NCBI GenBank assembly: GCA_950295325.1
Contig: OX485804.1
Coordinates: 37,872,429 to 37,936,428 of the forward strand
Direction: 5' to 3'
Length of the DNA stretch: 64,000 nt
From: Polytrichum commune
Lineage: Eukaryota; Streptophyta; Polytrichopsida; Polytrichales; Polytrichaceae
Position numbers and translations under genes: made by a program. Positions 12,601-23,556 of the stretch are shown here, piece by piece (positions within the stretch are counted from its first letter, which is position 1; each line of letters opens with the position of its first letter). The notes below the pieces were generated by a model. It made no database searches, had not been told where the DNA came from, and saw nothing but the letters and a program-made list of their open reading frames with translations.

Positions 12601-14174
12601 CTACACCAGTAACCCTGATTATCATCAAGTTCCCAATGATAAGTGAAGTTCCCAAGTAGTTCCCAAGTGAAAATGGATGTATTTTAGATGTACAACACAT
12701 AGATGGAAAATAAATAAATTAGCATTAACTACCTCTTTAATACGACGAAACGGAGACTCTAAATGCCGCATCATCGAGTGTCGTAGTCGTATAATAGAGG
12801 GATTTTTGGACTTAAAAAAGTCGGGTCTCGCCAAAATGTGTCCTAATGTCGAGGGTGTTGTGTAAACAAGTGTTGTATTCACGAGGTTAGGTGTAGTGAG
12901 TTTGCCTTATTCTTTCTAAGCTTGGAAGTGATGAGCCAGTGCTTGAAAAGCTCACATTCCAGATCCACCAGTAGTCCACTGATTAACTTTATGCCTGAAA
13001 CAGGCACAGCCTAGATTCATCCTCCTCAGTGTCCATTTTAGTTAATGCCTACTTGTACCTTCTATCTATTTTCAGTAACTTCCTTTTTAGAGCCAATAAT
13101 TCACACCAACCTCCACCACAACTTACAGCCTCACAGTAACCAAATAAAAGTCTCTCTCTCTCTCTCTCGATCTCGGACACAAGAAACCTTTTACTGTTTC
13201 CTTAACTTACTCCGTGTTCAAATCAATGTCCGGGAGATTTTAGGGCATGCTGTAGGTTTGATAGCAGGATGGTGCCCAAAAATTAATCTACTTTGGAGAA
13301 AGGACTTACACGATCCGTAATAACATTTATGAAAATTAGGCAAATATGTATATGTATATATACACACATGTACACTCATACATACATACATACATTTATT
13401 GGCTTTGTCTGTAGGACAGAGACTACGCATCGACTTCTCTGTTTCAAGAGCAAATTTCTTAACCACTTTGCATTCACACTTAGATGTGACTTGTTCTTGC
13501 TATTTTTGGTATAGTTTATTTAATGTGGATGTTTATATATATATATAACTATAACTATAGTTGCTCCCTAAAATGTATAGAAAAAGCTAACTAAGTATAG
13601 TTATTTTGGCTGTTGTTAATTATTTATTTAAAATTTTTTTGGGGTGATAAATGAGTAGCTTCGATCCTTGACCTGCATTTGAGAACAAGGTGCACAAAAT
13701 TCAAGAAAGGTTTGGTTATAAGTATAGTAAATAGCCATGGATTGGCATGAGCAGAGTGGACAACTATAATTGTTGTCTTTCATAATGAAGGACAGAACCT
13801 CACGGTTCTACCGTTTTCTTGTTATTTTTAGGCACATGACATATCCGATCTGGACTTTTCTCACCCTTTTCTAACATACTTAGCTTCTCTCGAGATTTGA
13901 GGACTCTTGATTTTGTGACGTTTAGTTTGTAATGTGTGAACGCTAGCTTGAATTCACTCCTTGTGAATGTTAGAGTGAATGTGTGTAATAAGTAGTGTTC
14001 TTAGTGCAACTAAGTTGGTTGACTTTGGCCTCGTTCCATAACACATCGTACTTTCTAATACTTAGGCATTTTATGATTACTTTTGCCCTCAATTTAGGTC
14101 ATCTGGCTCGTTAATTTCCCAAAAACATTAGGCTTAATTTGTTGAAATTATTTTTTGTATGTCCTCCTATCAAC

Positions 14175-14390
14175 TTGGGGTAATCAGTCAAGATCCTAGG
14201 GTTTCCGAGTGCAACCAGTTACATGTTGACATCTTTCGGCTTTTTTTCATATTAACTTTTAGATGGATTCCATAAGATAGATTCTTCTAAAATGACCGGT
14301 AATTTTCTTGTAATCTTCAACTTCGACCAGTTATTTCTCGAACACAACCGGTCCATCTTCAACTAGCGACCGGTTCTCCTCATTCATTGG
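14175..14390 (+). repeat. Family G copy
   Basis: GTAATCAGTCAAGATCCTAG, GGTTTCCGAGTGCAACCAGT, ACATGTTGACATCTTTCGGC, ACCAGTTATTTCTCGAACAC and AACCGGTCCATCTTCAACTA, then GCGACCGGTTCTCC. Confidence 0.5.
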
Positions 14391-14639
14391 TTCAAAATGC
14401 TTACTAAAGTTTTCAGTGCAAATTTACACCACCACCACTCAACAAAGAGAAAACAGAGAAAGCAAGAAAAAAGATGATGACTTACTACCACCACCACGAG
14501 AGGAACAAACAAAGAAACAAAGAAAGTAAGAAAAGTTATTAGATGACTCACATGACCGCCACTTGAATGAATGAATGAATGAAGTGGGATGGTATTCACA
14601 ACAAAACCACAAGGCCGTCAATTACCATACCTCGGGGTA

Positions 14640-14990
14640 GGCGTGCCTAGTTCGGTTGCTTATCTTAATCGGACACCTATATTTGAGTGGTGATTTGGTT
14701 TGGTGAGGTTTCAAGAACGGATATTGAAAGATATGTGTTTAAAAGGGATTGAATTGCGAGCTCTCGACATATAATAATAATTTTAGGTTCAATAGTCAAC
14801 ATAGTTGAGGGAGGCCCATGTGGCCATTTAACGAAGATGTGAATCTACACTTTGATCACGAATAAGATCATGCACATGAGCTCTAAAAGTACGAGGAAAG
14901 CAACTACACCCTCAATTTGAACTTGTTAACCATCTTGTACGATTTGCGTGTTTCATATCCTAGGAGAAGTTGTATGGTTAGAAAAAAGTA
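14640..14990. repeat. Family E copy, internally shortened
   Basis: Starts near GCGTGCCTAGTTCGGTTGC, ATCGGACACCTATATTTGAG and GGTTTGGTGAGG. It then passes to inverted right-interior sequence (TTGGAACTTG-like, GTGTTTCATATCCTAGGAGA), so the middle is rearranged. Confidence 0.4.
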
Positions 14991-15929
14991 ACCATTTTAG
15001 ACCCCATCCACCTCACTTTTAAGATTCATCAACATTGAACATTAATCTCTCTCGCTTCTTCTGTTGTAGTAAGAAGTTAAGTACATAGAAGAAGACGATC
15101 TCTTCTTGCCACCTTGAGGTTATAACTTAAGATACTAAGGCCTTAAAAATGTCACTTTAAGAAACTTCTATTTTAGGAAGGTTTAGTAGCTTGGATTTTT
15201 TTCAAAAAAATCCCATAGATTAACGAATCTATACAAAGTCTACAAAAGAAAATTTAAAACATAATAAATTCATATGCAACTCACATAAATTCTCAAAGTC
15301 GTCTCAAGGAAAGAGCCTTTTACTGTGAATCAGGGGCATGGGGGTTCTAACTTCTATTGATGTCGGATTGCTAAGTGAGAATCACCACAAAACCAACCTT
15401 ATTGCAGGTGAAGATCTTCTAATAAATGAAGGTGTTGTCCCCCTTTTGTGGATCACTTCTTACACCACCTCGTTGAGCGGATAGATCCATGATTAGCCAT
15501 TGTGATTGGGCAAAGTTGGTGCTCTTCTAAAAGTCATCTTACATTCTTCTTAATTACACCGCTATTATAAATGGTTGAAGTGGTGCTTTTTTTATACTTA
15601 ATGCCGCATATGATTAATTAGTTTTTAACGATGACTTACTTGATGGCCCAATTGCACTCACTTGTGGAAAGATTAAAAATAGGCGTCACCAAAAGGGAGG
15701 TGACGCTTGAAGGGCGCAGTACCTTAAGCAGACATGTAATTCCCATGTGCATCATCATCATCGGTCAGAGTTTAGGAATATCATGAGCAAGTCTGCGAAG
15801 AGTGCCGGAACTTCAAGGGAGACGTTGTAGTAGTATAAATTGGAGGTCAACATAATGAGTCCTACAGGAAGGTCAGGCTGGGGCAGGGTTGAGGTGAGAG
15901 AGGTAGAACTCTTCAGCACACACAGATAC

Positions 15930-15963
<34 letters not shown>

Positions 15964-16915
15964 CGGGTACCTTTTGTAACCTTCTCTTCTCTTCATCTTG
16001 TCAGACCGCAAGAAGCTCACGCCTGAGGAGGACCTGGTATTTATACTGGAATTTGGGGCTAACTTATGATGCAAGCTATAAATATTGTAAGTATGTAAGC
16101 AATGATGTAAGTTGAAGTATGGAGTTGTGACATCCGGAACTGAATTGGTAAGTGGGCTTGAATAGTATGAGTGTGAGTCTGGGGGCGGTAGTATTGGACA
16201 AATATGGTAAATTGGCTCCTGGGGTTGGGTGAATAGGTAGCTCATCAATATGTACAGATGGGAGGAATTAGTTCAGTAGCCGAGTGACCTGCGTGCCATT
16301 TCTCCTCATTTTGATTGACTGCAAATCTGTAAATTCGGATGGTGTTTGAGTGAGTCATATAAATTGTTGCAGAAGGAAGGAAGGAAGGAAGGAAGGAATA
16401 TGGCAGCTTCCTTGCACAAGTAGTCGTTTGTTGGAAGTAGACAGGCAAATTAGGCTTCCAGGCACATAGGTGTAACTTATAGTTGGGTTGTTGTGAAGAA
16501 GGATCGTGGTTTGGTTTGTGTGGGTTGAGTCTCTTCGGGGTAAGTTAATCAGCATCACAGTTTGATATTTTGTTGTCGGAGGTGGGTGGGTGGGGGAGGG
16601 ACTACATAAGTTAAAGTTAAGGGAAGTTGAGCCAAGCCCGAGTCGGCCAACAGTTTTTGTGTTTGAAAGAGGAGGAAATTATAAAAAACGAGAATCATCA
16701 TCCCATCCTGGCCTTGAGTCATCACTTCCCTTTCCTTTCCTTTCAATTCATTTCATTTCTAAAAGGTGGTGGGTTTCTCCTTTGCATCTGTGAAGGATTC
16801 AGGTGTGGTAGCTTCCCTCCCCTGTTGCCAAGGCTATGGTGCGGTAGAGAAATCGTAAAACCTTGGAAGACACACAAAAGAGGAGCGATTTTGAAGGTGG
16901 TGGTGGTGGAGGAAA
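14990..16915. other. Intergenic and probable upstream region of the epimerase gene
   Basis: A GA run at 15930-15961 and an AAGG run at 16374-16398 precede the start codon at 16916. No clear TATA box could be fixed to a start site. No ORF here looks real. Confidence 0.4.
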
Positions 16916-17794
16916 ATGGGTAGCTTGGGAGCGTCCATGCCTCCGTCCTCCTCCTCGCCTTTTGCTCGGCGAAGGAACAACTCCCGGCTCGCTCGATCTT
17001 TTGCATTCGGAGGTAACTCAACTCAACTCAACTCAACTCAACTCAAAGCCCTCCCTGGCTATGTATGCATTCCAAGACTCCAACAAAACTCCCACCTTTC
17101 TTGGTAGCATTGTGTGTGTGTGAGGTGGAGGGATTGCAGAATTTTTTTGTGAGCTGCGAGAATAGAGTCAAGTTTTGAAACCGCACACCATAAATTTGTG
17201 GGTGGAGCAAAAAGGAGTGCAGACGTTGCGGTTATGAAATATTAAGCAACTTCAAGAAAGCTCTGAAAGAGAGTGTGTGCAGCTTTGACTCTAGGTTGTG
17301 TTTGTAGAATAGTTGTTGTTGTTTTTTTAATATTTTTTATCTGCTTCGAGACACTTATGCACTTAAAAATCCTGAATTGTCGATTTGACGTCCATCAAGC
17401 ATAGTGTGTGGAGCCTAGTCGAGGTTGCAAGCAACGCTTTTTGTGAAGGACGAGAGCTTTGAATTAAGTTTCGCAACTTGGCCAATCCTGCAACAGGGGA
17501 GAAACAGGAAGAACTTGTTTGTATTGCATCAAAGGGTTTTGTGAATGAGTTTATCAAACCAACACAAGGCACAAGCAGTCACTTACCTTAGTCCACTTAG
17601 CTCCGGAGAGGCAATGCTAAAAGGCCTGCTCAAAGGACATGTTTTATCACATAGATCTTGAATGGCACCCACAGGATCTGGTGGTCGGTGGAGGAGACCT
17701 TCAATAGATTCACCAGTTTTTTCTGTCAAACTGCAAAAAAGGATCACAACTCTCGGTCAAATGATTTGAACCTCTCTCTCTCCCTCTCTCTGGT

Positions 17795-17833
<39 letters not shown>

Positions 17834-20800
17834 GGGTTGTTATGGGCATAGGTGAGGCTGATTCCTTCAAAGGTTGGAAGAGCACAACTAAATGGAGCTA
17901 TTGCTATTTTTCGAGCAACGATATAATCCCCTCTTCTCTTTTGATTTGAAATGGATCTTAGAAGTTGTGCATGGATCAAGAGGGTAACGTTATCAGTTTT
18001 TACTAAACGTAACATTGAGGTTGCATACAATTTTTGTGTTATGATGGGATCTTGTATCCATTATTTTCTAACTTCACTTTGAAGCTGAGAAGATCTTCTT
18101 TGGCGAGAATTGATGAGTAACTAGGATACGGAAATCTCTCTCTCTCTCTCTCTCACTCACTCACTCACACACGCACTCACACACTACAACAACAACAACA
18201 ACAACAACATCGCACCGATCATGAGAAGAAAAGTGAAAGTATGTGAGGGTGGTGTTAATTGTGGGGATTTGTTTGTTTGATTACTTCAGGTATGGACTGC
18301 TCAAATTTGCATCCCCGCCTCCACTTGGTGGGCAAGGTGTTGATGGCATTGCTGTTCACCGCCTTGTGTATGAGTGCTCTTCACAAAACAACTACTCTCT
18401 CAGGCCCTGCCGCTGTAAGCCCATCTTCCAACAAAAACTTTCACATTCTCAAGTCTACTGTAATCTATCTTCCAAACAAAAGATTTTACATTTCTAAATC
18501 TTCTACTGCGACCCCTCTTGCAACAAAAGCTTTCACATTTCTAAATCTTCTGCTGTGACCCATCTTTCAAGAGCTTTCACATCTTATTGCAACTTATTTT
18601 GTAGTCAGCAGCTTGTAGCCTGCTTGGCTGCTACTTGCTTGTCTTATCTTGTCCTTCCTTAAGGGTGGTCTCCCATTCATTCCCTTCAAAGCCCCTTTGG
18701 GATCAGTTTTTTGGGTTAGTTTTTCAGGTTTTCCAGGTTGTTGCTTCATCTTCAGTTAAGATTTAAATTTTATTTAAATTTTTATTTTTAGCAGAGTGTT
18801 TTGTTGATGCACTTGACATTTTGTGTGGTGCAGTTTGCAACTCATGAGAGGGGAGTGACTCATGTGCTGGTGACTGGAGGGGCCGGATTCATTGGTTCAC
18901 ATGCAGCATTGCGACTCCTGGAAGAAGGCCACCGCGTGACGATTGTGGTATGAAATCAAAAAGTCATACATATTTTTCAAGATTCACTTCTCTCACAAAA
19001 TTGCAGATCTGACGATCCATGGCAGTTGATGATGATTTAGAGGACATGGAAAAAAGCCATGCATCCTTTGTTGCATCTTCTTGTGCAGAACCAAGTACAG
19101 AGAGGTGTGCATTTTGTAGTTTTGATCATTGGGACGAAGAAGCATTTCTGACAGTTGAATGGGTTATGGCCACAGGACAATCTGTCGCGGGGTAATTTGG
19201 GTGCAGTAGAGCAATTGCAGAAACTGTTTCCGGAACCAGGTCGGCTACAGTTCATCTTTGCTGATCTTGGTGACAGCAAGAGGGTAAGCTTTTTTTTTTT
19301 TTTCTTTTTTTTTGTATTTATTTATTTTTCCTTCATCCCCTGGGGGAATTTAAAACATTTGAAAGGGATGCTGAAGAGTGAAATTTCTTCCTTTTTGAGA
19401 CCAGTTCCTCTTATGCACCTATTTATGTTGTTTATCTGAGGTGAAAATGTGACACCTTTTTCTATAAAGGAAACATTCCAAATCCTTCTCAAATTTGCTT
19501 CAAGACCCACAGTAAACCAAGTAAAAACTGAACATAAATGACTTGGCATTTCAATGGCAATCAAATTAACTTGTGAGTAAATATTAGGGTAACCATTTGG
19601 GAAATGTGCCAAGTGGATCACTAATTAGATTGTGCCATGTGTCAACGACTGTCGCAGGTTAACGAGGTCTTTGCAAAGAACGCCATAGATGCAGTCATGC
19701 ACTTTGCAGCCATTGCATACGTCAGTGAGAGTATGGCTGATCCTCTTCGGTGAGTCTGTATTCCTCCTTTACTGTTCATTGATGTCTTTCTATACAATCT
19801 AATCATCCTTCAATTCAAAAGGGACTTTGGTTGGGAGTTGGTTGTTTTGCATACATCAACACCTTCCATGTTTGGTAATTTTTTAGTGCACGCTTGCAGG
19901 TAGTAGTGTGGAGGTTTTGAACAAAGAACAACATTCTATAGCAGTTCATTGAGGGTCAACTTTAGTCAAACTTATCATTTTGGCCTGAAATGAGTTTGGC
20001 CCTCAATGAACCAAAATAGAATGCTTCTTCAGTCAAATTCAAGCACTAGCTCCTAACGTGCACCACTATGGTATGCGAAACGACCAATAGAAAGTTTTAG
20101 GGGACCAACTACTGACAGAAGGTCCCATTTAAGTTTAAGGTCAACTTTTTTAATAAAGAGTCATTTTTTAGAATTGGGTATGTGATGTGAACAGCATTTT
20201 GTTACCTTTCACTACCTGTGAACTCAAAATAAACATGAACCATCAACTGAAGGATGATCAATTCTATTCCCAGAGGGGCTACCAAGCTTGGGAGACACAT
20301 CTCACCTTGGTAGCTGACACAAGTCGACTGATGTTAGGTCTGTTGCAGATATTATCACAACATTACTTTCAACACATTGACACTCTTGGAGGCAATGAAA
20401 ACGCACGGAGTGGAGAAGCTCATTTATTCTAGCACTTGTGCAACATACGGCGAACCTGAGACCATGCCTATAACTGAATCCACACCTCAGGTACCCTTTT
20501 TTATGTGATCTATGTTTTGTGCTGGGAATCTGTGAAGGGGTTGAGTATTTTCTCAATTGGGTGCATCTATCTATGCACTGAAGAAGATAATTTCTGTTTG
20601 TTTAAGCATGGTTCTGTATGTGTGTGCATCTAGGTAAGCATGCTACACATTAGAGTTGTCCTTAAAAGTCTCTCAAAAACTTATGTTTTGGTTGGGAGCT
20701 TTGTCCCATTCATTTATATTTTCATAATCTTTAACGAGCGTTTGAGTGGTGTCGGAGCCCCCAATTTTGGTCAAATGAAGGGGTTGCGTTTCACTTTGGC

Positions 20801-23239
20801 CAAAAGATGGTCAAATAAATATGAAGTTCACAGCCGTCTTTTGAAGGCACCTGAAGTGGTGCTGTTGAAACCTTGACAAGGAGTTCATTTTGATATAGCA
20901 GTCTTTTGACTAAAATTGGGGGTTCCGACACCCACTTGAACTCTCCTTGCACATAATTAAAAGTCAAGTGACGAAAAACTGCCTACCAAACATGAGTTTT
21001 GAGAGGCTTTCAGGATAACTCTATTTGATCGGGAGAGAATATAGGAAGTACTCACCTCTACTACAATATCCAGGTTTTCGTATGAAGAATCATTCAGCAG
21101 AGATTTGCAGTAATTTTTGACTTTCCACTTAGCCCCCAAGTTTCATGGCTGCAGGTACCAATTAATCCATATGGGAAGGCCAAGAAAATGTCAGAAGACC
21201 TTATCAAGGATTTTGCACGCACTGCGGACTTGTCTGTCATGATTTTGCGGTATGTTTGTTTGTTTGTTCTTCCTTTTTGTCTTCATCTAGCTAGGCTTGT
21301 AGGGACACATTAGTGGAATGTTCAGTGTCAGCTCGTTGATCCTCCTCGGGACCATTTTGGGATTTTTTTTTTGGTTTTTTTTTGTTTTTGATTTTTTTTT
21401 TTTAATTCGTTGTATATAGTGTCAATGACAGTATCTACATATTTAATTTTACATGGGATGAGTGCAGGTATTTCAATGTCATTGGCTCAGATCCAGAGGG
21501 GCGGCTTGGAGAAGCACCCCGACCAGAGCTTCGAAAGCATGCCCGCATTTCTGGAGCTTGTTTTGATGCTGCTGCTGGAATTATTCCAGGGATACAGGTA
21601 CCTTTGAAATTTGCTTTTAAATGGTGGTAATGGACTGTGCCCTACTCTGAAAAGATACCCATGAAAAAGAACAATTCTGAATTAGCCCACGAGCCTGAAA
21701 TAATTTCCAGGAAGCAACTCATCAGTGTTGGACCAAATACCAAAAGTGACCCCATGCAACACCAGAGTGAAAGAAACAAAATGAGGATATTTTTGTAGAG
21801 GGTTGTACTTGTGATGTGGGTGAGATTGACTTATCGTGAGGAGTCCACATGGAAATCTGCTAATTCAAGTTCATCAAGCCATGTTGATACTACAAAAGGT
21901 GCAGTCAACGAGATACAAACTCTTGTTGCTCAATTCTGAGTATGTGGCTATTATACTAAATATGTTTTTATAGGTGAGGGGGTTGGACTACAACACGTCC
22001 GATGGCACATGCATACGTGACTACATCCATGTCACCGACCTTGTGGATGCCCATGTGAAGGCAATGGAGAAGGCAGAGCGAGGGAAGGTTTCCATCTACA
22101 ATGTGGGCACTGGAAAAGGTAGGTTTTGCTGGAGTGAATTGTGTGACCTTATTAATGGAGACTGGGTGCTAGTGGGTTGCTTTTCTTAATCGGACCCCTA
22201 TATTTGATTGGTTTGTGGTTTGGTGAGGATCAAAGAACAAACACCATAAAGACACATGTTGTTTAAAAGAGACTGGATTACGTCTTCAGATTTTATTAAC
22301 TACTCCACACTCACCAATGAACATGATTGGGAGGACCTATGTATTTAGTTAAAGAATCAACATACGTGCTTTTCCAATCACCGTAATTGTTTAAGGGGAG
22401 GTCCAATTTTCAATCCGATTATTTTGATGTTTCATCGAATATTTGCTAATGCAACAAAAGTTTCCTTTTGTGAATATAATCTGTAGAAGTTGGAGAACAT
22501 AAAAAACGAAATGAATAACACCCACATACCTTAGCTCGATACTTTCCTCTGCACCCACTTGTAGGATATGAAACACATCGTAATTAGTGCAAGAAGATTA
22601 GCAATTCCAAATCGCGCCTGTAGTCGTTTGCCTCATAATTTCTGGAGCTTATATGAATGATCTTATTCATTATCACAGTGACGATTGTCGTTCTCATTAA
22701 GTGGTCATATAGGTTTCCCCAATCATGTTGACTATTCAGTTGTGAATGATCAGCATAATTTTATGCATGTAGTCCAATCTCTCTTTTGAACACATGATGT
22801 CTATTTGGTGTCAGTTCTCAGATCCACACCTAACCACATACCACTCAAATATAGGTGTGTAGATTATTGTTGTGTTCGATTTAGGCACGTCTTTACCTTA
22901 CACCTTTGTCCACATTCGAAAACCAAAACATACTGTATGTATTATGGATTTAGAAGAGGATGGATTACATCCATCTATAATGTGCCATCAACTGTAATTG
23001 CAGGGAGTTCTGTGAAAGAATTTGTGGAAGCATGCAAGGAGGCAACAGGCGTGAATGTGAGTGTGAGCTATCTCGACCGACGACCCGGTGACTATGCCGA
23101 AGTTTACAGTGACCCTTCAAAGATCAAAATGGAATTGAACTGGACTGCCCAGCATGTAGACTTGAAGCAAAGCTTAGCTGATGCTTGGAGGTGGCGTCAA
23201 CAACACCAAAATGGCTATTCAACTTCTGCAGTAGCCTAA
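16916..23239 (+). CDS. UXE: UDP-arabinose 4-epimerase (UDP-xylose 4-epimerase, MUR4/UXE type), Golgi type II membrane protein
   Basis: Interconverts UDP-xylose and UDP-arabinopyranose in the Golgi lumen for arabinosylated wall polymers (family knowledge). Coding exons: 16916-17012, 18290-18414, 18834-18947, 19176-19283, 19658-19749, 20349-20490, 21155-21249, 21468-21597, 21974-22118, 23004-23239. All have GT-AG borders and matching phases, giving 427 aa (Arabidopsis MUR4 is about 419). The N-terminus is Ser/Arg-rich and cytosolic, followed by a hydrophobic segment at about residues 49-63. The NAD-binding glycine motif GGAGFIG is at 89-95. The catalytic set is Ser207 in [10 protein letters not shown], with Tyr232 and Lys236 in [26 protein letters not shown] and [13 protein letters not shown] are typical of plant UXE. 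The short first exon was chosen because ...FGGMD followed by the membrane segment resembles MUR4 proteins and the phase fits. Exon-1 assignment is the least certain part. Introns 5, 6 and 9 carry inverted-repeat elements. Confidence 0.92.
17013..17045 (+). repeat. (AACTC)n microsatellite at the epimerase intron-1 donor
   Basis: Six tandem AACTC units begin two bases into the intron, so the donor GTAACTC is part of the repeat. Confidence 0.85.
17774..18209 (+). repeat. CT and ACA microsatellites in epimerase intron 1
   Basis: CT runs lie at about 17774-17831 and 18137-18155, followed by CACT/CACA and an (ACA)n run at about 18184-18209. All sit within the first intron. Confidence 0.8.
19818..20140. 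mobile_element. Foldback MITE, family D, in epimerase intron 5
   Basis: Outer inverted repeats include GGTTGTTTTGCATAC and, inverted, GTATGCGAAACGACCAAT. The inner arms TTCATTGAGGGTCAA and TTGGCCCTCAATGAA pair around the centre, so most of the element can fold. Two more copies in the same orientation lie in introns of the fructokinase and GAUT genes. Confidence 0.65.
20649..21026. mobile_element. Long-inverted-repeat element filling epimerase intron 6
   Basis: About 378 bp with arms of about 125 bp. The left arm contains AGAGTTGTCCTTAAAAGTCT, CTCAAAAACTTATGTTTTGG and GTGTCGGAGCCCCCAATTTT. The right arm is their inverse, with AAAATTGGGGGTTCCGACAC, CCAAACATGAGTTTTGAGAG and CAGGATAACTCTA. The central part also pairs partly. 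It has no coding capacity. It occupies over half of the intron (20491-21154). Confidence 0.65.
22170..22895. mobile_element. Family E element with about 90-bp inverted repeats in epimerase intron 9
   Basis: The left arm is CCTATATTTGATTGGTTTGT, GTTTGGTGAGGATC and ACACATGTTGTTTAAAAGAG. The right arm, inverted, gives CCTATATTTGAGTGGTATGT, GTTAGGTGTGGATC and CATCATGTGTTCAAAAGAG. The interior has TTGGGAGGACCTATGTATT and GATATGAAACACATCGTAAT, found in other copies across the window. It occupies most of the intron 22119-23003 and has no ORF of note. Confidence 0.6.
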
Positions 23240-23550
23240 AAAATAATATGCCAAAATATCAACCTCTGTGAGAGGCGAGGTAGGAAGTTATCTTAGAGAC
23301 AGACACAGACAAACACACAAACACACACATACCAACTAACATTTAGAACCAAGTCTTATTAATTAGGAGGAACCAAGTTAGTGGAAGGTGAGTCTGTAGT
23401 AATATACAGAATTCAGATAGCCATAAGGTTTGAGAGACCAAGAAACATAAGGAACAGGAATCCCTTGCAACATTTCAAGTGAGGGTAACTTGAGAAGAGT
23501 AGGCTTTTGATGTAGCGTAGGTAGTACTTGATTCTTTCAACTCTTCTTTC

Positions 23551-23556
23551 AATAAA
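23551..23556 (+). promoter_or_regulatory. Candidate polyadenylation signal of the epimerase gene
   Basis: AATAAA lies about 310 nt after the stop codon at 23239, in an AT-rich stretch with no other gene nearby. The 3' UTR before it has a CA-rich run at about 23299-23330. The position suits a plant near-upstream element, but the hexamer is common in such DNA. Confidence 0.4.
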
